DNA of 6,252 nt from Nitrospirales bacterium (GCA_029261305.1 JAJDBO010000331.1:1-6252), one strand, 5' to 3'. Shown: positions 1 through 5,734, counted from the first letter of the stretch. The notes: generated from the sequence alone by a model not told the origin. Numbers and translations are program-made.

Positions 1-752
1 TAACTTTGAACTTTCTGCCAGGTCTCACCAAAATGCATAACCGCTTGGTTAATGGCCTCGCTACTCGCGACCGCCCGCATCACGTCATGAGCGCGATCTT
101 CACGGGTTGGGTAGATGGGAGGAATTTCCAGGTCGCGCCGAACCACAGGATACACATTGGATTCAAGGGGAGGGTCCAGTCGCTCCAAAGATGCCCATGC
201 TTGGCCATTCGATTGAATGAGAACCTGACCCGTCTCCACATCAAGAAAGACAAATTCCGCCAACGCAAAGTTTTCGGCTCGATAGCCGTTCAAAAGACCT
301 CGTCCCCCTCCACCATTGAAACGCCCTTGCAACGGAAGGCGATCGGGCACTTCGATTTCAGTACTCGACACTACTGCTAAGACCAAGTAATTCATCTGAT
401 GATCCTTAGCCTGCTGAAGTAACGCCGCTGATTCCACCGGGAGAGCTGATTGATTAGGAAACTCGAGTTGCTCCAAGGCCATGGACACTGTCTTAGTCAG
501 CCGAGCTTCCACATGGTGCTTAATGGCCTGGAGGGATTCTTTTGACAATTGCGGAGCGGAGTTATCGAAGGACGTATCGTTGATCACAACAAGTCCTGCC
601 TTACCCCTTACCCGGGGTATCTCCTCGGTTGAGGTTCCCGCTGAAATTGATCCAAAGTATGTGGCCAAGCGAAGTTCCGGCCCCACATTCGAGCATCCTA
701 CTAAGACAACGGACAACAGACTCACTACTAGCATCACACGATAAGTACCCAT
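1..752 (-). CDS. Putative outer-membrane lipoprotein with CsgG/TolB-N-like fold, 3' end at or beyond the window edge
   Basis: The frame starts at an ATG (752-750) and stays open for 250 codons to the left edge. The last two bases read TA, so a stop may follow at once. The N-terminus is a lipoprotein signal: Arg5, a hydrophobic run at residues 7-18 and a lipobox L-V-G-C with Cys20. The next residue is Ser, not Asp, which predicts outer-membrane sorting. After residue 50 the pattern is a hydrophobic strand (AGLVVIND, 52-59), two amphipathic helices (about 70-120), a second strand (NYLVLAVVSS, 121-130), a Gly-rich turn (147-152), strands around FALAEFVFLDVETGQVL (162-178) and a final helix (220-247). 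This order, with D-x-x-T-G-x-V-L, resembles CsgG/TolB N-terminal folds; that is my inference and no family was confirmed. It lies head to head with the pseudo-caspase lipoprotein gene, which suggests a shared envelope role. The reading frame and lipobox are sure; the function is not. Confidence 0.85.
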   Translation of the reverse strand, partial: MGTYRVMLVVSLLSVVLVGCSNVGPELRLATYFGSISAGTSTEEIPRVRGKAGLVVINDTSFDNSAPQLSKESLQAIKHHVEARLTKTVSMALEQLEFPNQSALPVESAALLQQAKDHQMNYLVLAVVSSTEIEVPDRLPLQGRFNGGGGRGLLNGYRAENFALAEFVFLDVETGQVLIQSNGQAWASLERLDPPLESNVYPVVRRDLEIPPIYPTREDRAHDVMRAVASSEAINQAVMHFGETWQKVQS

Positions 753-757
753 GGGAG

Positions 758-764
758 CCTCCTT
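758..764 (-). promoter_or_regulatory. Ribosome binding site of the CsgG-like lipoprotein gene
   Basis: On the minus strand AAGGAGG sits five bases before the ATG at 752. It is close to a perfect anti-16S match and fixes the start codon. The next in-frame ATG (codon 7) has no such site and would cut into the signal peptide. Confidence 0.85.
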
Positions 765-992
765 GTTAAGTCGGACCATTCGTAGGGACACACCAACGAT
801 GTGTATAAAATATCTTCGCGGGAGGCAGGCCAGTTAGTCAAGACAAAATGGGGAATTTAGAACTCTCGAACCCATCGCTAACCTTCCTCGTATAGTGAGT
901 CGCGCCTTACTGAATTTTGGTTGCATTTTTTTGGGAGGTCTTTTTCCCATCAGAAAGAAAGGGAACAAACTTCCTTCTCTCGTGCATCTGTC

Positions 993-1013
993 AAAGGCCT
1001 TGCCAAAAGGCCT
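993..1013. repeat. Tandem AAAGGCCT words, 13-bp period
   Basis: AAAGGCCT occurs twice with a 5-base spacer, in the region that should hold the promoters of both divergent lipoprotein genes. Each copy contains the palindrome AGGCCT. It could be a paired operator half-site or chance; nothing else in the window repeats it as a pair. Confidence 0.3.
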
Positions 1014-1024
1014 CTGAAGAAATA

Positions 1025-1052
1025 TTGATCACGCTCAACAGCCTATCATAGT
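1025..1052 (+). promoter_or_regulatory. Weak sigma70-like promoter candidate for the pseudo-caspase lipoprotein
   Basis: TTGATC (1025-1030), a 16-base spacer and CATAGT (1047-1052) give four of six matches in each box. Transcription would start near 1059, about 110 bases before the ATG at 1170. The match is weak enough to arise by chance in a region this AT-rich. Confidence 0.2.
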
Positions 1053-1154
1053 CCAGTACCGAAACAGTATTTTACCCCTTCTGGATAAAGCTTTTCTGGT
1101 TGCGAAGATGATTTGATTATCTAGGCACGCGATGTTGCATCGAGGGGTCCCATC

Positions 1155-1161
1155 AGGTAGG
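1155..1161 (+). promoter_or_regulatory. Ribosome binding site of the pseudo-caspase lipoprotein gene
   Basis: AGGTAGG lies eight bases before the ATG at 1170. An in-frame TAG at 1158-1160 overlaps it, so no upstream start is possible, and the ATG at 1170 puts the lipobox at a normal distance. Confidence 0.6.
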
Positions 1162-1169
1162 TTACCGGC

Positions 1170-3035
1170 ATGGATAGCCCCCCTTTTACGCTCAGAACAT
1201 TCTTGTCACTACTAGCCATTTGCTCTCTACTTGGCTGTAGTAGTGTGGACATGCCTGAACTCGCAATGCCCGAAATTAACCTACCAGGAGTCAACCTGCC
1301 TGACTTAGGATTTGGGAAAAAAGCCGAACCGAAAATTCCCATATCCGTTGCCTATGCTTTTGATCCAAGTGTCACCCAGGCAATCCTGGAAGTGGATGGC
1401 TGTGGATTGCCCTACAAAATCAACACCGGAGAAATCCTTCCGCAAGCCTTTTTAGCCATTGGGCAAGAACAATTTTCCTCTGTCGCCGCATTTTCAGGAT
1501 CAGGACAAGCGGTACAGGCATCCCAACAAAGCGACTTAACAATCCATTTGCAACTCACCCAGCAATCTTTTCGACCAGCGGATAAATTGGCCCAGGAAGA
1601 CACCTTCGTGGCCTTTATCAATCTGCAGATGCTCGCGACCTTCATGGATTCCACGGGAAAACAACTCGGCCAAACACCATTAAATTATAGTGGCACGGCT
1701 TCGCTTTGGACCCCTGCCCTCACGAGCAGCTCCACCTCCTGTGTCACTTCCACCTATGACGAAGAAATAAATCGTGCTGCTGGAGAATTAGCCAAACAAC
1801 TTGTGAGCGTAATTCCTCAACTCACCAATCTAAATCAACAGCAAGCGTTGACTTCTCAGAATCCACAAACAAGTCAGAACCAATTTTCCACCCCAAGGCT
1901 TCCAGCATTGAAATTCCGAACTATGCTGAAGGACGGAAACAATAATTTAATCTTGGAAGGCGGGGAAGCGTTGGCATTGCAAATTGAAGCGACCAACTCA
2001 GGGTCACAATCCTTATCCTCAGTCAATATAGGCCTTGAAGGCAGCCCAACCCTCATCCGAGCGTTTTCGGAAATCACTCCGCTTCCCATTGATTTTGGAG
2101 ACTTTCAACCTGGAGAGACGAAAACTACAGAAGTGCGCGGTCGAATGCCGTTTCAGGTCACTGAGAATAAAGGCGAATTGGTAATCACCTTGAAACCGCA
2201 AAATGGTTCGATAGTGGGGTCACACCGTATCCTTGCTGCACTTCAATCAGCCAATCCCTCAACGGCACAGGGCGCTTCCTCCCAATTCACCTCAAAGCCT
2301 CTTCAACAAAAAATTGGTCCTTCGGGGAATAAATATGTGGCGATTCTTATTGGTTTGGATCAATACCGGGATAAATGGCCAAAGGCGTACAAAATTAAAA
2401 AGGGTCAGCTCCAAGCCATGAAAAATACCTTACAAACCACTGGAGTTTTCTCTGATAATAATATTCGTGTTCTCCAAGGATCTCATGCGGCAAAAACCGA
2501 TATTGAGGAAGCGCTGCTCTCTTGGGGCCGTCAACGTTTGGGGAAAGACTCAGTGTTAATTGTACATTTTTCTGGACAGGCACTTAAACACCCAACAACA
2601 GGCGAGGTCTATTTAGTTCCGTTTGAAGGATCACCCACCGCATCGCCCAAACGACTCATTTCCCTTCGCACATTACAACGGGTGTTGGGAAAAATGGACC
2701 ATCAATTGACGTTACTCTTGCTAGATTCACAGATAACCCCTCTCCGTACCAAAGCCGGAGCAATAAATTCCAATGGATCAACATCCATTAAATGGAACAG
2801 CGGCATCCCCATTTCATCTCGAGAAGGAACCAAGGTCATTCAGGTGCGTCGAAATACCCGTCAAAGAGGTGAAGGGCCAGCAGAACTTCTCTCCGGCCTT
2901 TTAGGACGAGCGGATGCCAATGGCAATGGGACTATTACCATTGGTGAGTTTCTGGAGGACGTTAAGTCCAGGGCGGATATCACTGCCGCTCCATCAAAAA
3001 ACTCTACCGAAGCATCAATCCCCCTGGCCCAGTAA
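1170..3035 (+). CDS. Caspase-fold (C14-like) lipoprotein with both catalytic residues lost, EF-hand-type C-terminus
   Basis: A 621-residue envelope lipoprotein. The signal peptide ends in S-L-L-G-C with Cys23 followed by Ser, predicting the outer membrane. Residues 28-47 are four x-P-x-[LIV]-x repeats, probably a linker. Residues 55-215 form a domain I do not recognise (Cys78 and Cys191 could pair). Residues 245-342 look like a CARDB/Ig-type domain with a D-G-N-x-N-x-x-L-E-G-G-E entry (255-266). Residues 388-525 match the caspase-like fold: YVAILIGLDQY (389-399), LIVHFSG (463-469) and LTLLLLDS (513-520). Where active members have His after SG and Cys after LDS, this protein has Gln470 and Gln521, so proteolysis is not expected. 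Residues 582-593 are a perfect D-x-N-x-N-G-x-I-x-x-x-E calcium-loop pattern, often seen after bacterial caspase domains. It is divergent from another lipoprotein gene. A scaffold, sensor or partner-binding role is inference; the fold call is fairly firm. Confidence 0.85.
   Translation: MDSPPFTLRTFLSLLAICSLLGCSSVDMPELAMPEINLPGVNLPDLGFGKKAEPKIPISVAYAFDPSVTQAILEVDGCGLPYKINTGEILPQAFLAIGQEQFSSVAAFSGSGQAVQASQQSDLTIHLQLTQQSFRPADKLAQEDTFVAFINLQMLATFMDSTGKQLGQTPLNYSGTASLWTPALTSSSTSCVTSTYDEEINRAAGELAKQLVSVIPQLTNLNQQQALTSQNPQTSQNQFSTPRLPALKFRTMLKDGNNNLILEGGEALALQIEATNSGSQSLSSVNIGLEGSPTLIRAFSEITPLPIDFGDFQPGETKTTEVRGRMPFQVTENKGELVITLKPQNGSIVGSHRILAALQSANPSTAQGASSQFTSKPLQQKIGPSGNKYVAILIGLDQYRDKWPKAYKIKKGQLQAMKNTLQTTGVFSDNNIRVLQGSHAAKTDIEEALLSWGRQRLGKDSVLIVHFSGQALKHPTTGEVYLVPFEGSPTASPKRLISLRTLQRVLGKMDHQLTLLLLDSQITPLRTKAGAINSNGSTSIKWNSGIPISSREGTKVIQVRRNTRQRGEGPAELLSGLLGRADANGNGTITIGEFLEDVKSRADITAAPSKNSTEASIPLAQ
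2913..2948 (+). other. EF-hand-type loop encoded in the pseudo-caspase lipoprotein
   Basis: Codons 582-593 encode a 12-residue loop with Asp1, Asn3, Asn5, Gly6, Ile8 and Glu12, meeting the EF-hand/dockerin ligand pattern at every position. It sits 61 residues after the caspase-like core (Q521) and 28 residues before the C-terminus. Only one such loop is seen, so calcium binding would be single-site or structural. Confidence 0.65.
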
Positions 3036-3108
3036 TTTCCCCCAGTTTAGTTTCTTCTAGGATCCAATCGGTCAACCTAAAATCATTTTCCCCTAAACAA
3101 TTTTCCCT

Positions 3109-3133
3109 GTGGAGCTGCACGATCTAATCGTGC
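3109..3133 (+). repeat. REP element 1 (GTGG head, hairpin GCACGAT/ATCGTGC)
   Basis: A GTGG head, four bases, then a perfect 7-bp hairpin (3117-3123/3127-3133) with the loop CTA shared by element 3. The head differs by one base from GTAG and sits two bases farther from the stem than in most copies here. Five T follow the stem. Confidence 0.7.
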
Positions 3134-3138
3134 TTTTT
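3117..3138 (+). terminator. Possible intrinsic terminator made from REP element 1
   Basis: The 7-bp hairpin GCACGAT-CTA-ATCGTGC is followed directly by TTTTT, 81 bases after the stop of the pseudo-caspase gene. The stem is short and only four of seven pairs are G-C, so termination may be partial. No better terminator is seen for that gene. Confidence 0.4.
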
Positions 3139-3171
3139 CCTTGCGGAAATGGAAAATAATGCCTGGAAGAA

Positions 3172-3194
3172 GCAGCGTGAGACGCTGCACCTAC
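3172..3194 (-). repeat. REP element 2 (GTAG head, hairpin GCAGCGT/ACGCTGC)
   Basis: Read on the minus strand: GTAG (3194-3191), two bases, then a perfect 7-bp hairpin with a CTC loop. It forms an inverted head-to-head pair with element 3, with 14 bases between the two GTAG heads. The pair ends five bases before the RAYT stop codon. Confidence 0.8.
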
Positions 3195-3208
3195 TAACCC
3201 ATTCTTCT

Positions 3209-3231
3209 GTAGCAGCGGCATCTAATGCCGC
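3209..3231 (+). repeat. REP element 3 (GTAG head, hairpin GCGGCAT/ATGCCGC)
   Basis: GTAG (3209-3212), two bases, then a perfect 7-bp stem (3215-3221/3225-3231) with loop CTA. It is the best-preserved plus-oriented copy and the partner of element 2 in a BIME-like inverted pair. Confidence 0.8.
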
Positions 3232-3235
3232 CCCT

Positions 3236-3712
3236 TTATTCGTAAAACTGCTCGCAATCGACTTTATCAATAAGAGGATTATTCACGATGTATTCCCGAA
3301 TTCGAAGAAGGGCTCTTTCATTCCGAATAACATGCTCATAATAATTGGGTTGCCAAATGGAATGACCCAATCCCCATTCCCTCGTTACCCACGATTGAAA
3401 ATCCTGAATTACCTGACCCAACGATTTTGAGGATGAAGAAAAAATTATGATGGCATGAAAATGATTAGGCATGACAACAACCTCATCGACGGTGACACCT
3501 GAGTAATAACTTTCAATTTGTCTAACTTTTTCGAGAACAGTTGCTTTGGCTTTTTCAGATTCAAACAACGGCTCCCGATTTCTTGTGCAAAGGGTTAAAA
3601 AGTAATATCCGTTATTACGGTAATCGTAGTGTCCTAATCATGTATGTTTACGATATGAGGTTATGTTTTTCTTTTCTGAATGGGATGATTGGTCATTCTG
3701 AGATTTGGACAT
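3236..3712 (-). pseudogene. REP-associated tyrosine transposase (RAYT, Y1/IS200-like), interrupted by one in-frame TGA
   Basis: Read from the ATG at 3712, the frame gives 158 codons before a TAA and aligns along its length with RAYT proteins. It has an N-terminal block ending R-K-H-T, then TGA at 3640-3638 (codon 25), then LGHYDYRNNGYYFLTLCTR (26-44). The histidine motif MPNHFHAII has His84 and His86, the metal ligands of HUH nucleases. IWQPNYYEHVIRNE holds the candidate catalytic Tyr124/Tyr125, and the end is the usual REYIVNNPL. Relatives typically have Arg before L-x-x-Y-D-Y, so one CGA-to-TGA change explains the stop. After it the first possible start is a TTG at codon 49 (3568), which would drop the conserved first strand. 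RAYT proteins cut and join REP hairpins as single strands; the flanking REP pairs fit this. No good ribosome binding site precedes the ATG. Either a recent pseudogene or a sequencing error. Confidence 0.8.
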
Positions 3713-3768
3713 GTCTGATATTCTAGTTTTCGAATTATTGAAGATCAATATTTTTACGGAGGAGATGG

Positions 3769-3791
3769 GCAGCGTAAGACGCTGCGGCAAC
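3769..3791 (-). repeat. REP element 4 (GTTG head, hairpin GCAGCGT/ACGCTGC)
   Basis: On the minus strand: GTTG, two bases, and the same perfect 7-bp stem as element 2, with loop CTT. It lies 57 bases upstream of the RAYT start and mirrors the position of element 2 on the other side of the gene. Confidence 0.75.
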
Positions 3792-3807
3792 AAGTTTCAT
3801 GGTGTTT

Positions 3808-3830
3808 GTCGCTAAACGATCTCATTGCGT
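3808..3830 (+). repeat. REP element 5, degraded copy
   Basis: GTCG, two bases, AAACGAT, CTC loop, ATTGCGT. It keeps the 23-base layout and the loop of the family but the stem no longer pairs well. It is called by its layout and by its position as the inverted partner of element 4, with 16 bases between heads. Confidence 0.45.
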
Positions 3831-3846
3831 CTTTTCACTTTCTTGT

Positions 3847-3869
3847 GTAACTGCGGCATCTCATGGCGC
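3847..3869 (+). repeat. REP element 6 (GTAA head, one stem mismatch)
   Basis: GTAA, two bases, GCGGCAT, CTC loop, ATGGCGC. The stem matches element 3 apart from one G:G mismatch. With elements 7 and 8 it forms a three-part unit like elements 1 to 3. Confidence 0.65.
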
Positions 3870-3911
3870 CCTCTTCCCCTTGCGTCGAATACCCAATGAT
3901 CCCAGAAAGAA

Positions 3912-3934
3912 GCAGCGTGAGGCGCTGCGGCTAC
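3912..3934 (-). repeat. REP element 7 (GTAG head, hairpin GCAGCGC/GCGTGC-type with one G:U)
   Basis: On the minus strand: GTAG (3934-3931), CC, then a 7-bp stem with one G-T wobble next to the CTC loop. Fifteen bases (3907-3921) are identical to 3167-3181 around element 2, so the likeness extends beyond the hairpin itself. Confidence 0.8.
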
Positions 3935-3944
3935 AAAAGCTTCT

Positions 3945-3969
3945 GTAGGAGAGTACGGCATGAGATGCC
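3945..3969 (+). repeat. REP element 8, variant copy with GAG loop
   Basis: GTAG (3945-3948), an eight-base gap, then GGCAT-GAG-ATGCC. The stem is only 5 bp and the loop is GAG where other plus-oriented copies have CTA or CTC. It pairs head to head with element 7, with 10 bases between heads. Confidence 0.6.
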
Positions 3970-4040
3970 CCAGCTAGGAAGACAGTTATTACAAATCTCA
4001 GATTCGAAATTTGTGAAGAAATGAATCAGTGGTAAAATTA

Positions 4041-4080
4041 TAAAAAAATCCCCGCTGAGGGGTTAGCCTCAGCGGGGATT
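4041..4080 (-). terminator. Rho-independent terminator of the porin gene
   Basis: A perfect 14-bp stem (4047-4060/4067-4080; core CCCCGCTGAGG) with a six-base loop is followed on the minus strand by a run of T (complement of the A run at 4042-4048). It begins 46 bases after the porin stop codon and is the strongest hairpin in the window. Confidence 0.93.
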
Positions 4081-4126
4081 AGGATAACGGAGAGGGAGGT
4101 TTTAAATTCCCTTCCTTACATTATAA

Positions 4127-5722
4127 CTACCAATTAATCCAGAGTTGGGTATAACCCCAGGTTTCATTGGCCACACCTACACCGTTAAAGCCAGATGAGG
4201 TATTATCGTCAATAAAGTCACCTGGGAAGAATACGCCACCACCGATTTGCCAAGCAACATGATTTCCAGGTGTAAAGAACATGGTATACACCACATCGAC
4301 TTCACTTCCGAGGTCATCTTCTTGGTTGCCCGCTGGGGTAGTAATAAAAATAGCCTGATTGGCGCCATACCAGTTGTCATTTTCTTCGTTTAGATAAAAC
4401 TTATGTCCAGCAATTTCCAAGTGACTGTTCTTGGTCGGACGCAAGTTCAAAGTGGCAGCAAAATGAATCATATTCTTCCAGGACATGTTGTCCATATACC
4501 CGAAATGGATATGGTTCGTTGGGAACAATTGATCAAAGGCCCCAGAGTTAGCGTTACAAGTACCCGCAGCTACCGATCCGCCAGCCGCACAAGTATTAGC
4601 CTTGGAGTCACCAGAAGCTAAGTTAAATTCACCACCAATTCGTGGTTGCATAGGCACAGGGAGAGTCACACCCGCATCGATATGGATAGCATGAGCATCA
4701 ATATCCATCTCCTGGCCAAATGCACTACCAGCGTATCCGATTTTTCCAAATTGATAGTACGCTTCCCCGGTCACATCAACCGTCACCTTTGAAAACGCTC
4801 GTTTCGTCGTGGCACGACCACCAATCGTATGGCGGGATTGTTGCGTAAAGCGATTTCCTGCTATGGCTCCTGTACCAGTTCCCCGATTATGCCAAATATA
4901 GGTGGGTTCCAATACCACACCAAAATACTTCATCGGTGCACGAAGATAAAGAAGATTGCCATCAGCAGACGTACCGCTTCCACCGACGGCACCGCCTCCA
5001 CCACCCGTACAACCACCTCCATTGGCAGTACAATCACCTTCTTGCACTCTCAACCATCCGAACTGAGCCGTGATATTGCTATTTACTTTGTAATTCAGGG
5101 TGACACCATCATGTGACCATCCGATATTGTTCCAATCAAAGTGGCCAAACATTCGGTGATTTCCCCAAACCACTAATTGTCGACCAAATTTGGCCGTTAA
5201 ATTCTTCACGCCAAAGTTTCTGATTAACATGAACGCCTGACGCGCAAAAATATCATTTCCGGCGATTCCACCTGCACCAGAGTTGGCATCAGCGGATCCG
5301 CCTCCCACTGTGGCTCCGCCCCAATTCTTTGCATATTGTGGCTGGAAGAAAAACACCACATCCGGGGAAATGGTGTAATGAATTCCAAGACGAACCCATT
5401 GCTGAACAAAGAAGTCATTGGATGGGGAGGTGCTTGGGCCAGTTAAATCTCCTCCTGTACCAAACTTTTTGCTATTCCGCCCCTCCATCCGAACTCGGAT
5501 GTCCCCGGTGATATTCAGGTTGCTGAGGTCGAACAACTTGCTCGTGGGTGGATCGAATTTGTGATACGGAATCAAATCCGGAATGGCACGTGGTACTGCC
5601 GGAACGGCTGAATTCTTGTCAGTCGCCGGCGTGGTTTTTGCGGCAAAAGCTGGAGCGGCTGTCATCGTTACGAGCAAAACAGCAGCCGTAGTCAACTTGA
5701 GACCGTTGCTAAATCCTTTCAT
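4127..5722 (-). CDS. Alginate-export-family outer-membrane porin
   Basis: A 531-residue beta-barrel protein of the outer membrane, probably a channel for small anionic or sugar-type solutes; the substrate cannot be read from the sequence. The signal peptide has Lys2 and Lys9, a hydrophobic core (10-22) and A-F-A at 25-27 for signal peptidase I. Amphipathic strands follow with family-like landmarks: ITGDIRVRMEGR (71-82), FGRQLVVWGNHRMFGHFDW (179-197), RIGGEFNLASGD (361-372), FDQLFPTNH (396-404), and a last strand ending in Trp531, a normal barrel C-terminus. Two probable loops are Gly-rich and each carries two Cys (231/238 and 378/389). The ATG at 5722 is chosen because AGGAGG precedes it by six bases and the signal peptide begins there; an in-frame ATG at 5785 would add 21 residues before the signal and has no comparable site. 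It is monocistronic, with its own terminator and a long upstream region. Confidence 0.9.
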   Translation of the reverse strand: MKGFSNGLKLTTAAVLLVTMTAAPAFAAKTTPATDKNSAVPAVPRAIPDLIPYHKFDPPTSKLFDLSNLNITGDIRVRMEGRNSKKFGTGGDLTGPSTSPSNDFFVQQWVRLGIHYTISPDVVFFFQPQYAKNWGGATVGGGSADANSGAGGIAGNDIFARQAFMLIRNFGVKNLTAKFGRQLVVWGNHRMFGHFDWNNIGWSHDGVTLNYKVNSNITAQFGWLRVQEGDCTANGGGCTGGGGGAVGGSGTSADGNLLYLRAPMKYFGVVLEPTYIWHNRGTGTGAIAGNRFTQQSRHTIGGRATTKRAFSKVTVDVTGEAYYQFGKIGYAGSAFGQEMDIDAHAIHIDAGVTLPVPMQPRIGGEFNLASGDSKANTCAAGGSVAAGTCNANSGAFDQLFPTNHIHFGYMDNMSWKNMIHFAATLNLRPTKNSHLEIAGHKFYLNEENDNWYGANQAIFITTPAGNQEDDLGSEVDVVYTMFFTPGNHVAWQIGGGVFFPGDFIDDNTSSGFNGVGVANETWGYTQLWINW

Positions 5723-5726
5723 TGCA

Positions 5727-5734
5727 CTCCTCCT
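5727..5734 (-). promoter_or_regulatory. Ribosome binding site of the porin gene
   Basis: AGGAGGAG on the minus strand ends four bases before the ATG at 5722. It decides against the longer reading from 5785. Confidence 0.88.

Larger units (their letters stand above)
765..1169. other. Divergent intergenic region between two lipoprotein genes
   Basis: About 400 bp without a supported gene; both flanking genes read away from it, so it should hold both promoters. On the minus strand TTGACT (841-836) is a good -35 word, but the best -10-like words (TATTTT and TTTATA near 813-804) lie more than 20 bases away, so no convincing pair is seen. On the plus strand TTGATC (1025-1030) and CATAGT (1047-1052) are 16 bases apart and each match consensus at four of six positions; this is a weak candidate for the pseudo-caspase gene. 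The words AAAGGCCT at 993-1000 and 1006-1013 form a close direct repeat that could be a protein site. A 5-bp hairpin (932-936/945-949) is probably incidental. Confidence 0.5.
3036..3235. other. Intergenic segment with REP elements 1-3, between convergent genes
   Basis: Two hundred bases separate the stop of the pseudo-caspase gene from the stop of the RAYT gene on the other strand. The first 70 bases hold nothing recognisable. The rest is a REP element, a 38-base spacer and an inverted REP pair. No credible coding sequence is present. Confidence 0.7.
3713..4040. other. Intergenic REP cluster upstream of the RAYT gene
   Basis: This gap of about 330 bases lies between the RAYT start and the porin terminator. 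It holds REP elements 4 to 8; the short flanks are AT-rich with nothing recognisable. I found no promoter convincing enough to assign to the RAYT gene and no coding sequence. Confidence 0.65.

Noticed and set aside
6..380. Plus-strand open frame of 124 codons at the left end.
   Set aside because: It is antisense to the lipoprotein frame, which has a lipobox, a strong ribosome binding site and protein-like sequence; the plus-strand translation looks random.
891..902. On the minus strand CGACTCACTATA, identical to 12 bases of the phage T7 promoter core.
   Set aside because: The upstream TAATA and the +1 GGG are absent and no phage genes are nearby; a chance match is more likely than a phage-type promoter.
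3638..3640. TGA in the RAYT frame considered as recoded (selenocysteine or Trp).
   Set aside because: The position is typically Arg in relatives, and the other genes in the window use TGG for Trp normally; a nonsense mutation is simpler.
3109..3969. Short repeats considered as a CRISPR array.
   Set aside because: The units alternate in orientation, spacing is irregular, and a RAYT gene lies inside; this is a REP/BIME cluster.
4829..5116. Plus-strand open frame of 95 codons within the porin gene.
   Set aside because: It is a shadow of the porin coding strand; its Ser/Thr-rich translation mirrors the Gly-rich porin segment, and it has no family resemblance.
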